Shown here: positions 8,703 through 16,270 of the stretch, in pieces
Layout of the letters: each line of letters starts with the position of its first letter
How positions within the stretch are numbered: the first letter of the stretch is position 1
NCBI GenBank assembly: GCA_947630345.1
Contig: CANRHF010000009.1
Span: 1-21,317 of the forward strand
Direction of reading: 5' to 3'
Source: an uncultured Oscillospiraceae bacterium
Lineage (GTDB): Bacteria > Bacillota > Clostridia > Oscillospirales > Oscillospiraceae
DNA: 21,317 nucleotides
The notes under the pieces: generated by a model
The model's input: the letters and a program-made list of their open reading frames with translations, nothing else
The model's database searches: none
What the model was told of the DNA's origin: nothing
Translations under genes and position numbers: made by a program

Positions 8703-10055
8703 TTAATTGGTTCCGCTGGCGGTAGTGGGCGCCGTGGTGGATGCCGTGGAAGAGGGGTCAGTCGCCGCCTCCTTGAACTCGCAGGTCACGTTCACCGTCT
8801 TGCTGACGGAGCCGCAGGTCACGGTGACGGTAGCGGTGCCGTTCCCCACCGCGGTGATCACGCCGGAATCGCTGACGACGACGACTTTATCATCGCTGGA
8901 CGTGTAGGTGACCGGTTCGCTGGCGCCGCTGGGCGTGAGGACCGGCTTGAGGGTATAGCTGTTGCCCTTGCCCTCCAGCTTGATCTCCACTTCCGGCAGG
9001 GTAATATCCGTGCAGAGCGTGATCCGGACCCGGACGATGCAGGTCAGCTTCTGGCCCTGGTACTCCGCCACAACGGTGGTGTTGCCAGGGCCCACGGCGG
9101 TGACGATCCCCCGCGACACGGTGCAGACGTTTTCATCATTGGAGGTCCAGGTGATGTTGTCCCGGCCAACGGAGGAACCGTCGTACACATCCCACTGCTC
9201 GCCTTTGGCGAACATGGTGAAGTCGTCCCGGTTGAGCTTAAAGCCGGCGGGGGCGCTGGTAGGAGGCTCGGTGGGTTCGCTGGTGGGCGGATTGGTGGGC
9301 TCGGAAGTGGGCGGATTGGTAGGCTCGGAAGTGCTCTCCACCGTGCAGGTCACGGTCACCTGCTTGGTCACGGTGCCGCAGGTCACGGTGATGGTGGCGG
9401 TGCCGCTGCCCACTGCCGTGACTTGGCCGGAAGTGGTAACAATGGCCACATTCTCGTCACTGGTGGTATAAACGACCTGGTCGGTGGTGTCGCTGGGCTG
9501 GGGAAGCGGATTCAGCGTCCAGCTGCGGCCTCTGCCATCCAGCGTGATCTCGGTATCGGTCAGGATCATATCGGTGCAGGGGATCACGCCGGGCTCCGAG
9601 GTGGGCTGGGACGTGGGTTCCGAGGTAGCCGCAGTAGTGGTGGATCCCGTGGATTCGTTGTCCGGAGTCCCGCTGAACAGACCCGGCGCAAAGAACCGCA
9701 CAGCGATAAAGGCCACGATCAGCAGAATGGCCACGATCAGGATCACCACCGCGATGATGACCGGGTTCAGCCCACTCGCCTCGTCCTGGTCCACGGGCTT
9801 CTCATCCATATCCATGGGCTGCCGGGCCTCCCGGCGAGGCGCGGGACCGGCGCCCTGGTTCCGGCGGCGTACATTGGACTTGGAGAACCGGCCGCCTTTT
9901 ACATAAGTATAACCACCGCCGGCGTCTACCTGCTCCCCGGCGGAATTACCGGCGGCTGCCTGGGGATGATCCGGTCTGGCGCAGCCGCAGATCGGGCACT
10001 GACTGGCGGTATCCGGGTAAGCTGTGCCGCAGACATCGCAGATGATCTTGCTCAT
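8703..10055 (-). CDS. Zinc-ribbon, single-pass membrane protein with three Ig-like (BIG2) domains
   Basis: The 450-residue protein opens with a zinc ribbon (C6, C9, C20, C23; CxxC pairs) on the cytoplasmic side, then a flexible basic/acidic stretch (30-95) and one membrane helix (98-119). The extracytoplasmic part has a T/S/P linker, BIG2-like domain 1 (about 158-240), the linker TSEPTNPP repeated (241-270), domain 2 (271-345), domain 3 (346-428) and an S/T-rich tail. Domains 1 and 3 are clear paralogues sharing CTDxxL, YTxSD and TAVGxGTATxTVTCG. BIG2 folds occur in surface adhesion and cell-wall proteins; the role here is unknown. The start follows AGGAGG by seven bases. The gene is divergent from a kinase-like gene that also has extracytoplasmic beta-sandwich domains. 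There is no LPXTG or other wall-anchoring motif; the single helix is the anchor. Confidence 0.88.
   Translation of the reverse strand: MSKIICDVCGTAYPDTASQCPICGCARPDHPQAAAGNSAGEQVDAGGGYTYVKGGRFSKSNVRRRNQGAGPAPRREARQPMDMDEKPVDQDEASGLNPVIIAVVILIVAILLIVAFIAVRFFAPGLFSGTPDNESTGSTTTAATSEPTSQPTSEPGVIPCTDMILTDTEITLDGRGRSWTLNPLPQPSDTTDQVVYTTSDENVAIVTTSGQVTAVGSGTATITVTCGTVTKQVTVTCTVESTSEPTNPPTSEPTNPPTSEPTEPPTSAPAGFKLNRDDFTMFAKGEQWDVYDGSSVGRDNITWTSNDENVCTVSRGIVTAVGPGNTTVVAEYQGQKLTCIVRVRITLCTDITLPEVEIKLEGKGNSYTLKPVLTPSGASEPVTYTSSDDKVVVVSDSGVITAVGNGTATVTVTCGSVSKTVNVTCEFKEAATDPSSTASTTAPTTASGTN
9261..9332 (-). repeat. Three tandem 24-nt units encoding the TSEPTxPP linker
   Basis: Units at 9261-9284, 9285-9308 and 9309-9332 are in frame and encode TSEPTEPP once and TSEPTNPP twice. 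The last two differ by one base. They form a proline-rich linker between Ig-like domains 1 and 2, of a kind prone to expansion or contraction. Confidence 0.85.
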
Positions 10056-10106
10056 ATTCTTTCCTCCTAACTAGCGCGGCCGAGGGCCGTGCGGCTTTTC
10101 GACAAT

Positions 10107-10135
10107 ATTATAACATCTCTTTTAAAATAAAACAA
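10107..10135 (-). promoter_or_regulatory. Sigma-A promoter of the Ig-like membrane protein gene
   Basis: On the minus strand, -35 TTGTTT (10130-10135) is followed after 17 bp by TATAAT (10107-10112), preceded by TGT to give an extended -10. The predicted transcript starts near 10100, leaving a leader of about 45 bases that contains a small GC-rich hairpin (10074-10092) before the ribosome binding site. Confidence 0.75.
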
Positions 10136-10148
10136 CTACAAGTGGTTG
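10133..10148. promoter_or_regulatory. Candidate operator: 16-bp imperfect palindrome between divergent promoters
   Basis: CAACTACAAGTGGTTG matches its own reverse complement at 12 of 16 positions (half-site CAACnAC). It overlaps the -35 box of both divergent promoters, a position where a dimeric regulator could control both genes at once. No regulator gene is adjacent, so the binding protein is unknown. Confidence 0.35.
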
Positions 10149-10173
10149 CTTTTTTGTAAATTTCTTTTATAAT
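10146..10173 (+). promoter_or_regulatory. Sigma-A promoter of the kinase-like gene
   Basis: A -35 TTGCTT (10146-10151) and a perfect -10 TATAAT (10168-10173) are separated by 16 bp. The predicted start lies about 27 bases before the TTG start codon. The -35 box lies 10 bp from the -35 box of the divergent promoter. Confidence 0.7.
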
Positions 10174-10206
10174 ATAAGCGTATGTACACGAAAGGAGGCG
10201 ATGGAA

Positions 10207-13197
10207 TTGTCGGAACCAAAGCTGATTCACCCGATGTTGGATGATTTTGCCATGGGCGAACCGATGAGCGAGCATCACGGAATTCGCTGCTGCCCCGCCA
10301 TCAACAAGGTCTCTGATAAGAAATACATTGTAAAGATCATTTCCATCCCCGCGTCACAGGTACAGACCCAGGCCCTTCTTTTGGCTGGGGCTTACCCCAC
10401 CGAGGCCGCCGCCCTGAGCTACTACCGGGAGCTGGCGGACGCCACCGTGAAGGAGGCGAAGACCCTGCTCCGGCTTTCCCGGGTGGAAGGGTTTTTGACT
10501 TACGACAGCTATCAGATCGTGCCCATGGAGGGCGAGGTGGGGTACGACGTGTATCTCCTCAGCCCCTACCGGCAAAGCCTGGAGCGCTATTTCCGCAAGC
10601 ACCCCGTGACCTATCTGGACGCGGTGAACCTGGGACTGGATCTGTGCGCCGCCCTGGCGGTGTGCCGTCGGGCCGGGCTGCTGTATGTGGATCTGAAGCC
10701 GGAGAACGTCTTCGTCTCCCCGGAGCGGGAGTTCCGGATCGGAGATCTGGGATTCGTCAGCATGTCCTCCCTGAAATACGCCTCCCTGCCGGATAAGTAT
10801 ATCAGCAGCTACACCGCCCCGGAAATCAAGGACGCCATGTCCACCCTCAATTCCGGCCTGGATATCTATGCCGCCGGTCTGATCCTCTACCAGGCCTATA
10901 ACGGCGGAAAGCTGCCCTTCACCGGGCGGGCCCCGGCAGAGCCGCTCCAGCCCCCCAAGTACGCCGACGAGGAAATGGCGGCCATCATCCTCAAGGCCTG
11001 CGACCCGGATCCCGCCAACCGGTGGGAGGATCCTCTGCAAATGGGGCAGGAGATCCAGGCCTATATGCAGCGCAACGGCGTCAACGATGAAGTCATGACC
11101 GACTCCGCCGGCAAAGAGCCGGAGGAAGGCCAACCGGAGGCCAAAACCAGCGCAGAGGCCATGCTGGAGGAACTGCTTCAAAAAATGGCCGAGGGGGAGA
11201 TCACCTTCCACGACGAGGACGGCAATCCCACTAAAAAGGCCGAGGAGGACGGGACCCCCGCGCCGCGGGTGGAGGCGGAAGACTTCGCATTCCTGGACGC
11301 TCTGGCCTCCGACGACGCCGATCCCGACGAGGAATACGGCGGCATCACCGAGGAGACTACCGACATCCTCTCCCAGGTGGACGCGCTGATTGCCCATCAG
11401 ACCCCCGAGCCGGTGGTGGCTCCCGAGCCCATCGACGTACCGGTGCCCCCTCCCATTCCCGTGGAGAAGCCGGAGCCGGAGCCCCAGGTGCTGCCCGGTT
11501 CCCGGACCCTGGTGGCCCCCGCCAAAAATGGCGGCGGTGCCAAGAGCGGGACCGTCTCCCGTTCCGGTGGCGCCGTCCGGAAGACCGGCACCTCCGGCAG
11601 CCAGAACCTGCGCCGGTACGATCCTCAGGAGGCTCCGAAAAAAAAGCGGAAATTCCCCGTCGCGCTGCTGGTGATCGTGATCGTGCTGGCCGTCGCGGCC
11701 TTCGGCTGGCACTGGTTCTACAATAACTACTACTTGCAGACCATTCAGGCGATCTCCGTCTCCGGAGAAAAAACCGAGCTGACGGTGAACGTCGCCACCG
11801 AAGCCGACGAGTCCCTGATCCTTGTGACCTGCTCCGATATCTACGGCAACAAGCGGGAGGTCCATCTGGAAAACGGACAGGCGCAGTTCAACCATCTGAC
11901 GCCCAACACCATTTACCAGATCGAGGTGCAGATCGAGGGGTTCCACCGGCTCACCGGCACCACCTCCTACACCTACACCACCCCCGCTCAGATCAACATC
12001 GTCAGCTTCACCGCTACGGCAGGAGCGGAGGACGGGGCCGTGATCCTCAATTTCACTGTGGACGGCAAGGACCCGGAGACCTGGAACCTGGTCTACAGCG
12101 CCGAAGGGGAAGAGGAAAAAACCACCGCCTTCTCCGGCCACATGGTCACGCTGAACGGCCTGACTGTGGGCAAGGAATACACCTTCCGGCTGATTCCGGA
12201 TTCCTCCCTCTTCACCGCCGGATATGATAGCCTGACCTACTTCGTCCAGCCCCTGATCTACGCCCAGGATCTGGAGATCGTCAGCTGCCAGGATCAAACC
12301 CTGACGGCCAAGTGGGCCGCCCCCGAGGGTTCTCAGGTGGAAAGCTGGGAGGTCCACTGCTACAGCGACAACGGGTATGACCAGACCATAACGGTCAACA
12401 CCTGCGAGGCGGTGTTCACCGGTCTGGACACCACCGCCGGCTACACCGTCGAGGTCACCGCCCCCGGAATGATGGCCGGCAGCCGGGCCTCCATTACCGC
12501 CAACAGCGTGACGCTCTACAATTTCCAGGCGGATCTTTCCGATCCCCGTTCGATCCAGCTGTCTTGGGACTACTCTGGACCCGCCCCCGACGGCGGCTGG
12601 CTGGTGCTCTACTCCTTTACCTCCCTGGACGGCAGCGACGTTCCCGACCGGGAGGAGGTGCTGCGCACCGAGACCAATTCCGCCGTGCTGGCCCCGGCGA
12701 TTCCCAACAGCGCCTACAGCTTCACTGTCCAGGCTGCCGACGGCTCCACCGTCTTCCAGGGCAGCTTCACCAGCCAAACCCCGGATGCCCCCGCCTTTAA
12801 TGACTACAGTCTTACCTCCGAGGACTTCGTCTTTACCATGTGCGTCGCGCCCGACGCCGAGTCCTGGACCTACGACGACGTGCCTAGGGCAAATTACACC
12901 AACACCTTTACCCTGGGTCAGAAGGCGGCCATCCTGGGCCGTACATACGCCCTTTACAACTTCAACTGGGACGACATCACGACCCTGTATATCATTCGGA
13001 ACCAGAACGGGGACCTGATCAGCGCGAATACCCAAGTGCGGACCTGGGTCGCCATCCTCCATGGCGGCGACTGCGAGCTTGCCATTCCGGTGATGCCGGA
13101 GGAGGTGGGAGAATACACTGTCAGCGTTTACTTTGACGGCGCGTTCTTCACCGAGCAGTCCTTCACCATCGTAGAAGCCCAGGAAGCCGAAGAATGA
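10207..13197 (+). CDS. Serine/threonine-kinase-like membrane protein with extracytoplasmic FN3/Ig-like domains
   Basis: The 996-residue protein has an N-terminal kinase fold (about 20-285), an acidic and proline-rich linker (about 290-475), a basic stretch and membrane helix (about 477-502), then four FN3-like units (about 512-596, 597-685, 686-768, 769-860) and a last beta-rich domain to the end. Kinase residues seen are K43 in YIVKII, E83, catalytic loop YVDLKPEN (160-167, D162), DLG (D180), APE (204-206), D219 and R272. HRD has become YVD, and no glycine-rich GxGxxG loop is recognisable, so activity is plausible but not certain. The layout resembles Hanks-type receptor kinases, but with FN3-like units instead of PASTA repeats, so a muropeptide sensor role should not be assumed. 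I prefer the TTG at 10207: AGGAGG ends eight bases before it, but only two bases before the ATG at 10201. Confidence 0.85.
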   Translation: MSEPKLIHPMLDDFAMGEPMSEHHGIRCCPAINKVSDKKYIVKIISIPASQVQTQALLLAGAYPTEAAALSYYRELADATVKEAKTLLRLSRVEGFLTYDSYQIVPMEGEVGYDVYLLSPYRQSLERYFRKHPVTYLDAVNLGLDLCAALAVCRRAGLLYVDLKPENVFVSPEREFRIGDLGFVSMSSLKYASLPDKYISSYTAPEIKDAMSTLNSGLDIYAAGLILYQAYNGGKLPFTGRAPAEPLQPPKYADEEMAAIILKACDPDPANRWEDPLQMGQEIQAYMQRNGVNDEVMTDSAGKEPEEGQPEAKTSAEAMLEELLQKMAEGEITFHDEDGNPTKKAEEDGTPAPRVEAEDFAFLDALASDDADPDEEYGGITEETTDILSQVDALIAHQTPEPVVAPEPIDVPVPPPIPVEKPEPEPQVLPGSRTLVAPAKNGGGAKSGTVSRSGGAVRKTGTSGSQNLRRYDPQEAPKKKRKFPVALLVIVIVLAVAAFGWHWFYNNYYLQTIQAISVSGEKTELTVNVATEADESLILVTCSDIYGNKREVHLENGQAQFNHLTPNTIYQIEVQIEGFHRLTGTTSYTYTTPAQINIVSFTATAGAEDGAVILNFTVDGKDPETWNLVYSAEGEEEKTTAFSGHMVTLNGLTVGKEYTFRLIPDSSLFTAGYDSLTYFVQPLIYAQDLEIVSCQDQTLTAKWAAPEGSQVESWEVHCYSDNGYDQTITVNTCEAVFTGLDTTAGYTVEVTAPGMMAGSRASITANSVTLYNFQADLSDPRSIQLSWDYSGPAPDGGWLVLYSFTSLDGSDVPDREEVLRTETNSAVLAPAIPNSAYSFTVQAADGSTVFQGSFTSQTPDAPAFNDYSLTSEDFVFTMCVAPDAESWTYDDVPRANYTNTFTLGQKAAILGRTYALYNFNWDDITTLYIIRNQNGDLISANTQVRTWVAILHGGDCELAIPVMPEEVGEYTVSVYFDGAFFTEQSFTIVEAQEAEE

Positions 13198-13202
13198 GAC
13201 CC

Positions 13203-13237
13203 AAACGGCGGCCACAAAAGTGGCCGCCGTTTATTGT
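13203..13237 (+). terminator. Intrinsic terminator after the kinase-like gene
   Basis: A perfect 13-bp stem, AAACGGCGGCCAC (13203-13215) with GTGGCCGCCGTTT (13220-13232), closes an AAAA tetraloop and runs into TTTATT. It begins six bases after the stop codon. Confidence 0.9.
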
Positions 13238-13305
13238 GCAATTTGCATAAATATTCTCTTTTCTTTTCGGAATCCTTGTGAAAAACGTAGAAATATTTTT
13301 TCCAG

Positions 13306-13334
13306 TGGCAAAACGGCGAAAAATATGTTACGAT
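13306..13334 (+). promoter_or_regulatory. Possible promoter of the phospholipase C-family gene
   Basis: An extended -10 TGTTACGAT (13326-13334) lies 33 bases before the TTG start, with a poor -35 TGGCAA (13306-13311) at 17 bp. The terminator upstream means this gene needs its own promoter, and this is the best candidate in an A/T-rich stretch. Confidence 0.4.
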
Positions 13335-13366
13335 TAGCATAAGGTTACCGAAAGGAGGACGCGGAT

Positions 13367-13927
13367 TTGAGATACGAATGCCATCAGCTGCTGGGGCACT
13401 ACCTGGCGGAACGATTCCTGACAGAAGCGCCCAGGCGCTGTCGGCGAGCTTTTCTGCTGGGCTGCGTAGAGCCGGACTGGAACTACGCGACCTATATTAA
13501 AGGCTCCATTCGCGCCTCCTGGTTCCGGGGCCACAACTGGAGCAATTCCCAGCGCTATGTGGGCCGGGTTAGCCGCCGCCTGGACGCCCGGGAGCGGCTG
13601 CGGATGCTGGATTTCTACCGGCTGGGCAAGCTGATCCACTACACCACTGACGCCTTTACATATGCCCACAACGACAGCTTTCAGGAGAATCTGCGGAAGC
13701 ACCGTTCCTACGAGCGGGGGCTGCAAGGTTTCTTCGCCCAATATCTGGCGGAGGAGCATCCGACCCGGGCGATGACCTGCGGCAGCATTATGGATCTGAT
13801 CCGGAACTATCACACTGATTATGTAAACCATCCTTGGGGCGTCTACAACGACTCCAAGTACACCCTCATCGTCTGCACCGCCATCCTGGAGCTGCTGTTT
13901 TGCAAGTCCCCGGAAAGCGCGGAATAG
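13367..13927 (+). CDS. Zinc-dependent phospholipase C family protein
   Basis: The 186-residue protein shows the metal-ligand spacing of bacterial zinc phospholipase C. H91-x3-D95-x5-H101 followed by H112-x3-E116 mirrors H118-x3-D122-x5-H128 and H142-x3-E146 of the Bacillus cereus enzyme, and H11, D37 (GCVEPDWN) and H56 (RGHNWSN) can supply the remaining ligands. There is no signal peptide, and the protein is shorter than the secreted enzymes, so it may act inside the cell, and its substrate is not established. The start must be TTG: no in-frame ATG lies nearby, and AGGAGG ends eight bases upstream, exactly as for the neighbouring kinase-like gene. It is monocistronic between two terminators. 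Family assignment is good; phospholipase activity is inferred only. Confidence 0.85.
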   Translation: MRYECHQLLGHYLAERFLTEAPRRCRRAFLLGCVEPDWNYATYIKGSIRASWFRGHNWSNSQRYVGRVSRRLDARERLRMLDFYRLGKLIHYTTDAFTYAHNDSFQENLRKHRSYERGLQGFFAQYLAEEHPTRAMTCGSIMDLIRNYHTDYVNHPWGVYNDSKYTLIVCTAILELLFCKSPESAE

Positions 13928-13953
13928 ACGCGCAATCACGCTCTGGATTATTT

Positions 13954-13984
13954 TCAGGCATGGCGGAAGCCATGCCTGATTTTT
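13954..13984. terminator. Bidirectional intrinsic terminator between convergent genes
   Basis: TCAGGCATGGC (13954-13964) pairs perfectly with GCCATGCCTGA (13969-13979) around a GGAA tetraloop. TTTTTATT follows on the plus strand and AAAATAATCC on the complementary side, so termination should be strong for the phospholipase-family gene and weaker for the helicase gene, whose stop codon touches the hairpin. Confidence 0.85.
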
Positions 13985-16130
13985 ATTGCAAAAACGTCAG
14001 GCTGACGCTTTTGGACAATGTGCGGGGCGTGGGGATCCGGTCAAACTGGATGATGTAGCCGCTCTGGTCCCGGGGAACGCCGATGATTTTCCCCGGCCCG
14101 AAAACCGGATGGTTCACGGTCTTGCCGATCTGGGGGTCCTCCCGGGGGACCCGAGGCTGTAAATTCTCAGTCCCGGCGATGAGGCTCTGGGTCCGGTCCA
14201 CCAGCTCCGGGTCCAGGGGCACCACATAGTCCACATTCTCCTGACCGGCGTTGAACAGGAACCGGCTGGGCAGACGGCCGGTGCCGTCGTAGTTGCTTCC
14301 GGCGGCGTCGGACAGGTACAGCCGGTCCCGGGCCCGGGTCATGGCCACATAGCACAGCCGCCGCTCCTCCTCCAGCTTTTCCCGGGTGTTGGCCCGCTTG
14401 CCGGGAAAAATTCCCTCGGACAATCCGCAGAGAAACACCACCGGAAATTCCAGGCCCTTGGCGGCATGGACTGTCATCAGCTTCACCGCCTCCGCCCGCT
14501 CCGTCTGATCCATATTAGTAAAGAGGGCCGCGTGATCCAGGTAGTTACCCAGGGTGACCTCCTCCCCTGCCTTCTGCTGGAAATCATACACCGCCTGCTT
14601 CAGCTCCGCCAGGTTGTCCAGCCGCTCCTCCTCCCCGGAGGCCCGGAGGGCCGCCTCGTAGCCGCTTTCGCTGAGGATGCCGGAGAGCAGGTCCGTCAGG
14701 TCCAGCTGGTCGTAAATGGCCCGGTATTTTTCGATGAGCCGGACATACTCCCGGGCACGGCTCCGGCGGAACAGCTCCGTCTCCAGATTGGCCAGCAGCG
14801 CTTCGAATAGACTGCACTGATTCCATTCGGCGTACTCCTTTAAGGCGGCGATCCGCCGGCGGCCCACCCCCCGGCGGGGCTCGTTGACCGTGCGCAGGAA
14901 GCTGACATCATCCCCGGAATAGAGCATCCGAAGGTAACATAACACATCCTTGATCTCTTTTCGCTTGTAAAATTCCACGCCGGAATAGAGTACATAGGGA
15001 ATCCGGTTGCGAATCAGGGACTCCTCCACCGCCCGGGAGACGTAGTGAGCCCGGTAGAGCACCCCCATCTGGGAATAGGCCATTCCCCCATCGTGCAGGG
15101 CCCGCATTTGCGCGGTGAGCCAGTCCGCCTCCAGCTGGCTGTTCTTGGCGTGGAAGTACAGCGGCTTTCTGGTACCGGCGCGGATGGGAACCAATTTTTT
15201 GTCCAGCCGGTCCCGGTTATGGGCGATGAGAGCGTTGGAGGCGGTGAGGACCGGGGGCACGGAACGGTAGTTTTCGTTGAGATAGACGGTTTTGGTCCCC
15301 GGGTGGCGGCTGTCAAATTCCAAAAGAAACTTCACATCGGCCCCCCGCCAGGTATAGATGGTCTGATCCGGGTCCCCCACCACAAAAAGATTCTTGTGGT
15401 AGCCCGACAGGATATCCGCCAGGGCGTACTGGTCCTTGTCAATGTCCTGAAACTCGTCCACCATCACATATTCCAGCCGATGCTGCCATTTTTCCCGGAC
15501 GGACCGGTCCTGCTCCAAAATGTACAGGGTAAAATACACCAGATCGTCAAAATCCAGGCCGTAGCACTTCCGCTGCTCGTAAAAATAGCGGTAGAGAACC
15601 TTGTCCTTGAGGGTCGTGGCCTGTTTTTCATGGTCCCGCAGCCGCTCCAGGTCCGGATCGATGAGGGTTTTGACATACCCCCGGCCCCCCTTCCGCCAGC
15701 CGATATAGTCCACCGCGTCCTGGATGGTCATGTCCCGGCCGGTGATACCCAGGTCCTCGAAGACCCGGCGGAGCATGGCCTCCTTGTCCTCCTCGTCCAG
15801 CACCAAAAAGGCGCTGGGGTACTCCACCACATGGCAGTCCTCCTTCAGAAGGCCCACGCAGAAGCCGTGAAAGGTGGTAATTCGCCCCAGATCCTGATCC
15901 GGCAGGTGGGTACGGATCCGCTTTTTCATCTCCGCCGCCGCTTTGTTGGTAAAGGTCAGGCAGAGAATGTTGGCGGTGGAGATTCCCAGGGTCTCTACCA
16001 AATACAGATACCGGGCGGCAAGGGTTCGGGTCTTTCCCGAGCCGGCCCCCGCAACTACCCTTAGATACCCTTCCGTATCCTGGGCCGCTTGAAGCTGGGA
16101 CGGATTCAGCGTTTGAAAAAAGGAATCCAT
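13983..16130 (-). CDS. pcrA: ATP-dependent DNA helicase, PcrA/UvrD type
   Basis: This SF1A 3'-5' helicase of 715 residues acts in nucleotide excision repair, replication restart and removal of RecA or stalled complexes. Motifs in order are a Q-motif LNPSQLQAAQ (8-17), Walker A AGAGSGKT (27-34), LTFTNKAAAEMKKR (Ia), TTFHGFC, Walker B VDEFQD (224-229), GDPDQTIYTWRG (252-263), LNENYRS (IV), LMTVHAAKGLEFPVVFL (V, about 550-570) and CYVAMTRARDR (VI, about 592-602). The C-terminus (about 665-715) contains VNHPVFGPGKIIGV, resembling the Tudor-like RNA polymerase-binding tail of PcrA. Motif II reads DEFQDID instead of the more common DEFQDTN. The ATG at 16130 follows GGAGG by seven bases. It is transcribed away from the aro operon. 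Whether it is the main PcrA or a paralogue cannot be told from one window. Confidence 0.93.
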   Translation of the reverse strand: MDSFFQTLNPSQLQAAQDTEGYLRVVAGAGSGKTRTLAARYLYLVETLGISTANILCLTFTNKAAAEMKKRIRTHLPDQDLGRITTFHGFCVGLLKEDCHVVEYPSAFLVLDEEDKEAMLRRVFEDLGITGRDMTIQDAVDYIGWRKGGRGYVKTLIDPDLERLRDHEKQATTLKDKVLYRYFYEQRKCYGLDFDDLVYFTLYILEQDRSVREKWQHRLEYVMVDEFQDIDKDQYALADILSGYHKNLFVVGDPDQTIYTWRGADVKFLLEFDSRHPGTKTVYLNENYRSVPPVLTASNALIAHNRDRLDKKLVPIRAGTRKPLYFHAKNSQLEADWLTAQMRALHDGGMAYSQMGVLYRAHYVSRAVEESLIRNRIPYVLYSGVEFYKRKEIKDVLCYLRMLYSGDDVSFLRTVNEPRRGVGRRRIAALKEYAEWNQCSLFEALLANLETELFRRSRAREYVRLIEKYRAIYDQLDLTDLLSGILSESGYEAALRASGEEERLDNLAELKQAVYDFQQKAGEEVTLGNYLDHAALFTNMDQTERAEAVKLMTVHAAKGLEFPVVFLCGLSEGIFPGKRANTREKLEEERRLCYVAMTRARDRLYLSDAAGSNYDGTGRLPSRFLFNAGQENVDYVVPLDPELVDRTQSLIAGTENLQPRVPREDPQIGKTVNHPVFGPGKIIGVPRDQSGYIIQFDRIPTPRTLSKSVSLTFLQ

Positions 16131-16160
16131 GGCTATTCCTCCATTTTTGTGTTTTTATTT

Positions 16161-16169
16161 AGGATAGCA
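16161..16169 (-). promoter_or_regulatory. Weak candidate -10 of the pcrA promoter
   Basis: On the minus strand TGCTATCCT resembles an extended -10 (TATCCT, four of six, with TG one base upstream), about 31 bases before the ATG. No acceptable -35 is seen 17 bp upstream, so this is tentative. Confidence 0.3.
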
Positions 16170-16213
16170 CAGGATCGGTCCAGAAAATTGGGTAGGATTC
16201 GCGAATTTTCCTC

Positions 16214-16242
16214 TTGCAAATTTTGAGGAAATATGGTATATT
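16214..16242 (+). promoter_or_regulatory. Sigma-A promoter of the aro operon
   Basis: A -35 TTGCAA (16214-16219, four of six) is followed after 17 bp by TATATT (16237-16242, five of six), with TGG just before it as an extended -10. Predicted transcription starts near 16249, giving a leader of about 195 bases before aroF. That length suits an attenuator and is unusual for the other genes in this window. Confidence 0.75.
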
Positions 16243-16270
16243 CAAGAAAACCAGTATCTGGAGGCCCATT

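Noticed and set aside
9261..9332. Short regular repeats as a possible CRISPR array
   Set aside because: The units are 24 nt with no spacers and are in frame with a Pro/Thr-rich protein linker.
8640..10070. Plus-strand open frame of 476 codons opposite the Ig-like protein gene
   Set aside because: The composition is Gly/Arg/His-rich shadow sequence, it starts inside a terminator, and the opposite strand encodes recognisable zinc-ribbon and BIG2 domains.
10074..10092. Short GC-rich hairpin GCGCGGCC-GAG-GGCCGTGC in the leader of the Ig-like gene
   Set aside because: It is only eight pairs including one G-U, has no T-tract, and does not overlap the ribosome binding site; I could not assign a role.
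10354..13215. Minus-strand open frame of 953 codons opposite the kinase-like gene
   Set aside because: It is antisense to a gene with clear kinase motifs, has a low-complexity Gly/His/Val-rich composition typical of shadow frames in GC-rich DNA, and has no ribosome binding site or recognisable domain.
15045..16064. Plus-strand open frame of 339 codons opposite pcrA
   Set aside because: It is antisense to the Walker A and B motifs of the helicase and has no start signal.
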